Below are positions 61,560 to 64,000 of a stretch of 64,000 nucleotides of DNA, in pieces. Within the stretch, counting starts at the first letter, position 1; every line of letters starts with the position of its first letter. The DNA is taken from NCBI RefSeq assembly GCF_015832195.1, contig NC_052046.1, forward strand, positions 22,250,161-22,314,160. The letters are read 5' to 3'. The DNA is from Motacilla alba alba. Taxonomy: Eukaryota > Chordata > Aves > Passeriformes > Motacillidae. Position numbers and translations under genes: made by a program. The notes below the pieces were generated by a model. It was not told the DNA's origin. It did no database searches and was given only the letters and a program-made list of their open reading frames with translations.

Positions 61560-64000
61560 ACTATGCTTACTACCAGTCACAAGAAGATGGCCCCAAAAGT
61601 GAATTGGGTGTGCTTTAAGAGCTGAGTAAGAGTTCTGTAAGTTCAGCAGGGACAGCAAGTCCAGCACTGTTGCAAGCAGCCCTTCAGAGAGCCACCTCCC
61701 TGGTGAGGGATGTAGAAGAGTGTCAGAAGCATGAACATAATGCAGCCTTGTTCACTCAGTCCTGCTGACTGCACAATGCTTAACTTCGAGGTTGGCAAAA
61801 TTTTACTTTAACAGCTCTCTTGCCTCCCGTTCTATGTTCAGCAAGTGGTGACCATATATTTCTTTGTGTCTTCTGACAACAATACAGCTGTCGTCTTTGC
61901 AAAGCCCTCTCACAAGTTTCTCTGCCTGCTCTGCAGTCAGGTGTTTAGTGTCAACTATTAAGGTTTAATATATATTAGAACAGATTCTCTCTCATGTATA
62001 TATGAAGTCAAAACAAATAGGGATGCTCTGGTGTGCAGACTTGTCTTGGTAGGAATTTAAATACTCCACTTTTCCTAACTGAAGAGTGTCACTAAAGGGG
62101 TCATGCAGATTGCAGACTGGGGCAATGGAGAAAGGCTGTTTGTCTTAGCCAAAGTCAATTTTAAAAAAGACTTCTTTCAACTACAACAATTTTCAGCACT
62201 GTGTGCTCCCTTAGGACATCATTATCCCATTGTTTGTCCTCTACTTCAGAAAATTCTAGCCTCTGCACTGCTGATGTTAAGAAAGTACAGGAGAAAGGGA
62301 GCAAGTGAGAAACCCAAACACGTCATGAGCTTCCTATCCTGCTGCACAGCTCTCTTTGTCCTGTACATCTCTGTATGTGTCAGCTCTGCTGATGAACCTC
62401 TGTCACATCAGAAATCCAGGAAGCCCTGCTTGGCCCCATCACAGCTTGCTATCCACACTCAGTTGGAAAAGTTGGAGCTGTCTGATATTATTTACATCAT
62501 AAAAAGTAGGGCAACAATAGAAGGGAAAGTTTATGTTAAAGTGAGCAAAGTAGTGTTGATTAATGTTCACTCTCATCAGGCTTGGTGCATACATCTAAGG
62601 AGCACCACAGAGAACAGCCCTGGAGGGGCTCATTGTGTGGGAGGCAAAACATAGCACACTGCAGGGTGGGGGCTGCAAGCACTGCAATGGGGCTGCCCAA
62701 GCAGCTCTACACCACAGAGAGCTGTGGGCTGCTCTCCAACACAGCGCCAGTGAGATTTTCAGATACCTTCAGCTGGCCTATATTCACATGTCCTCTAATT
62801 GCCCTCCCCACAACACACACACCCTATATATTCCATAACACATCCCTGCTTCTTAGCTTATTTTTATTAGCAGTGTTGACCCGCTCCTGAAGTTGCCCAT
62901 TTCTTCCTCTGCCCACTGTCAGGCAGAAGGGTGCTCTGCCATAGCCCCTGTGTGACAGCATGGTGCTATTCTTCCTCCTCACCCTACTGCTCTTCTATAT
63001 ACATCTCCACACAAGAAGAAACACCTCTGCTTCACTCTCACATCCTTGCCCCTGCACTGCAGGTGACAGGATGACATGAGAGTGTCAATGAGCTGGCCAA
63101 GAGCTGCACAGGGGAGTGAGAAAAACAGATCATCAGGTGCAGAGTGCTGTGGAGCAGGGAAAAAAGGGAGGCTAAAAGGGGTAAGCGAGAGGCAAGAAGA
63201 TGGAAAAAGAAAAGGAGGAACTTGGAATGTCACAAGCTCCTTTAAAAGAAGTGTTAGTTCAGAATTTGTCCCCAACCTAAAGCATACAGAGACAGTACAG
63301 ATGCTGCAAGGATAATACATGGGTCTAGAGCAGTAGTGATGATGTTCAACTGTTTATTAAGGAAAAGCCTTGACTCAAAGAGCATTTTTTGCAAACATAT
63401 ACTTAAGTGCATGACAGAAGAACACTATGAAGATCTGCAAAATCATTATAGTTCTGGACCAATAAAAAAAAAAAAGAGAGAAAAGGATAGTAGTTTGCTT
63501 TCACCTAAGGGGAACACCATCAGTAATTTGCAGCCAATTATTATATACCTTGAGTTTACTGAGTTTGAGATTATTAAAGCATAGGAAATGTTTTCTTGAA
63601 AGATTTCCTTATCTGACAGAAATATTAAGTAATTATAACTTACCATTCCTTGCTTCTGATTTAAATACAGAGGAGTCTCTCATACTGGTGCTGACCAGCC
63701 CTCCAGGAGGAGGATTTTGTTTGTAGTATTTTATCTTCATTAGTGTTAGATTTGTGAGGACTATATTCTTTTCTTGCTCTCCATCTGCTTATTCTTTGTG
63801 CTTACTCTCAAAGAATGCACATGGAAACAATGTTTGGCAAACAGCTCATGAGGCACAATCCAGTATGACAGAAGGGGACTGGTTTACAATGTATATAAAC
63901 AGAAGCTTAAGTCCATGTTTAGATGAACTTAGCACATTTAAAGGTCACTGTAATTTTTTCAGTTTTCATTTCTATTTTGAGTTTTATGTTGGAATATGTT
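61560..64000. other. 5' flank of THBS4, no gene recognised
   Basis: AT-rich sequence after the CpG island. It contains a 183-codon + strand open frame (62103-62654) of unrecognised sequence that is compatible with chance. I see no exon of a neighbouring gene. Confidence 0.5.

Overview
This looks like a piece of a bird genome. The evidence is the several CR1 retrotransposon tails on both strands (for example at 27505-28016, 38010-39053 and 46195-46870), fairly compact introns, and two vertebrate genes whose exon sequences I recognise. The window holds the 3' part of SERINC5 on the + strand and a complete THBS4 (thrombospondin-4) on the - strand, arranged tail to tail. The same neighbours are adjacent on human chromosome 5q; in birds that block is expected on the Z chromosome (inference from known synteny). 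No prokaryotic, CRISPR, tRNA or rRNA feature is visible.

Layout. Positions 1-11549 carry the last eight coding segments of SERINC5, a multipass membrane protein. They run continuously in frame and end in a TGA at 11547-11549. A probable long 3' UTR follows, reaching an AATAAA at 18095-18100, with possible earlier poly(A) signals and a tandem AU-rich element. A spacer of about 3.4 kb (18.1-21.5 kb) separates the two genes. It contains a GC-richer patch and one odd cysteine-rich open frame (19804-20085).

THBS4 fills 21.5-61.2 kb on the - strand. I could place 22 coding exons. Their phases all fit and together they encode 953 residues, against about 961 in human. They give a signal peptide, an N-terminal laminin-G-like domain, a pentamerising coiled coil with a C-x-x-C pair, four EGF modules, calcium-binding type 3 repeats and the lectin-like C-terminal domain. 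The start codon lies in a CpG island with CCAAT and GC boxes. From 61.5 to 64 kb I see 5' flank only.

The most interesting observation is a second, phase-compatible signal-peptide exon for THBS4 inside intron 1 (58097-58145, - strand), with its own donor, a good start context, an upstream acceptor and a TATA-like box. It suggests an alternative promoter or first exon that changes only the secretion signal. Other items are an intronic long hairpin (9646-9689), a 40-nt cysteine-cluster exon in SERINC5, weak donors in THBS4, and several small tandem or inverted repeats. I found no convincing wholly new gene system; the remaining long open frames are compatible with chance.
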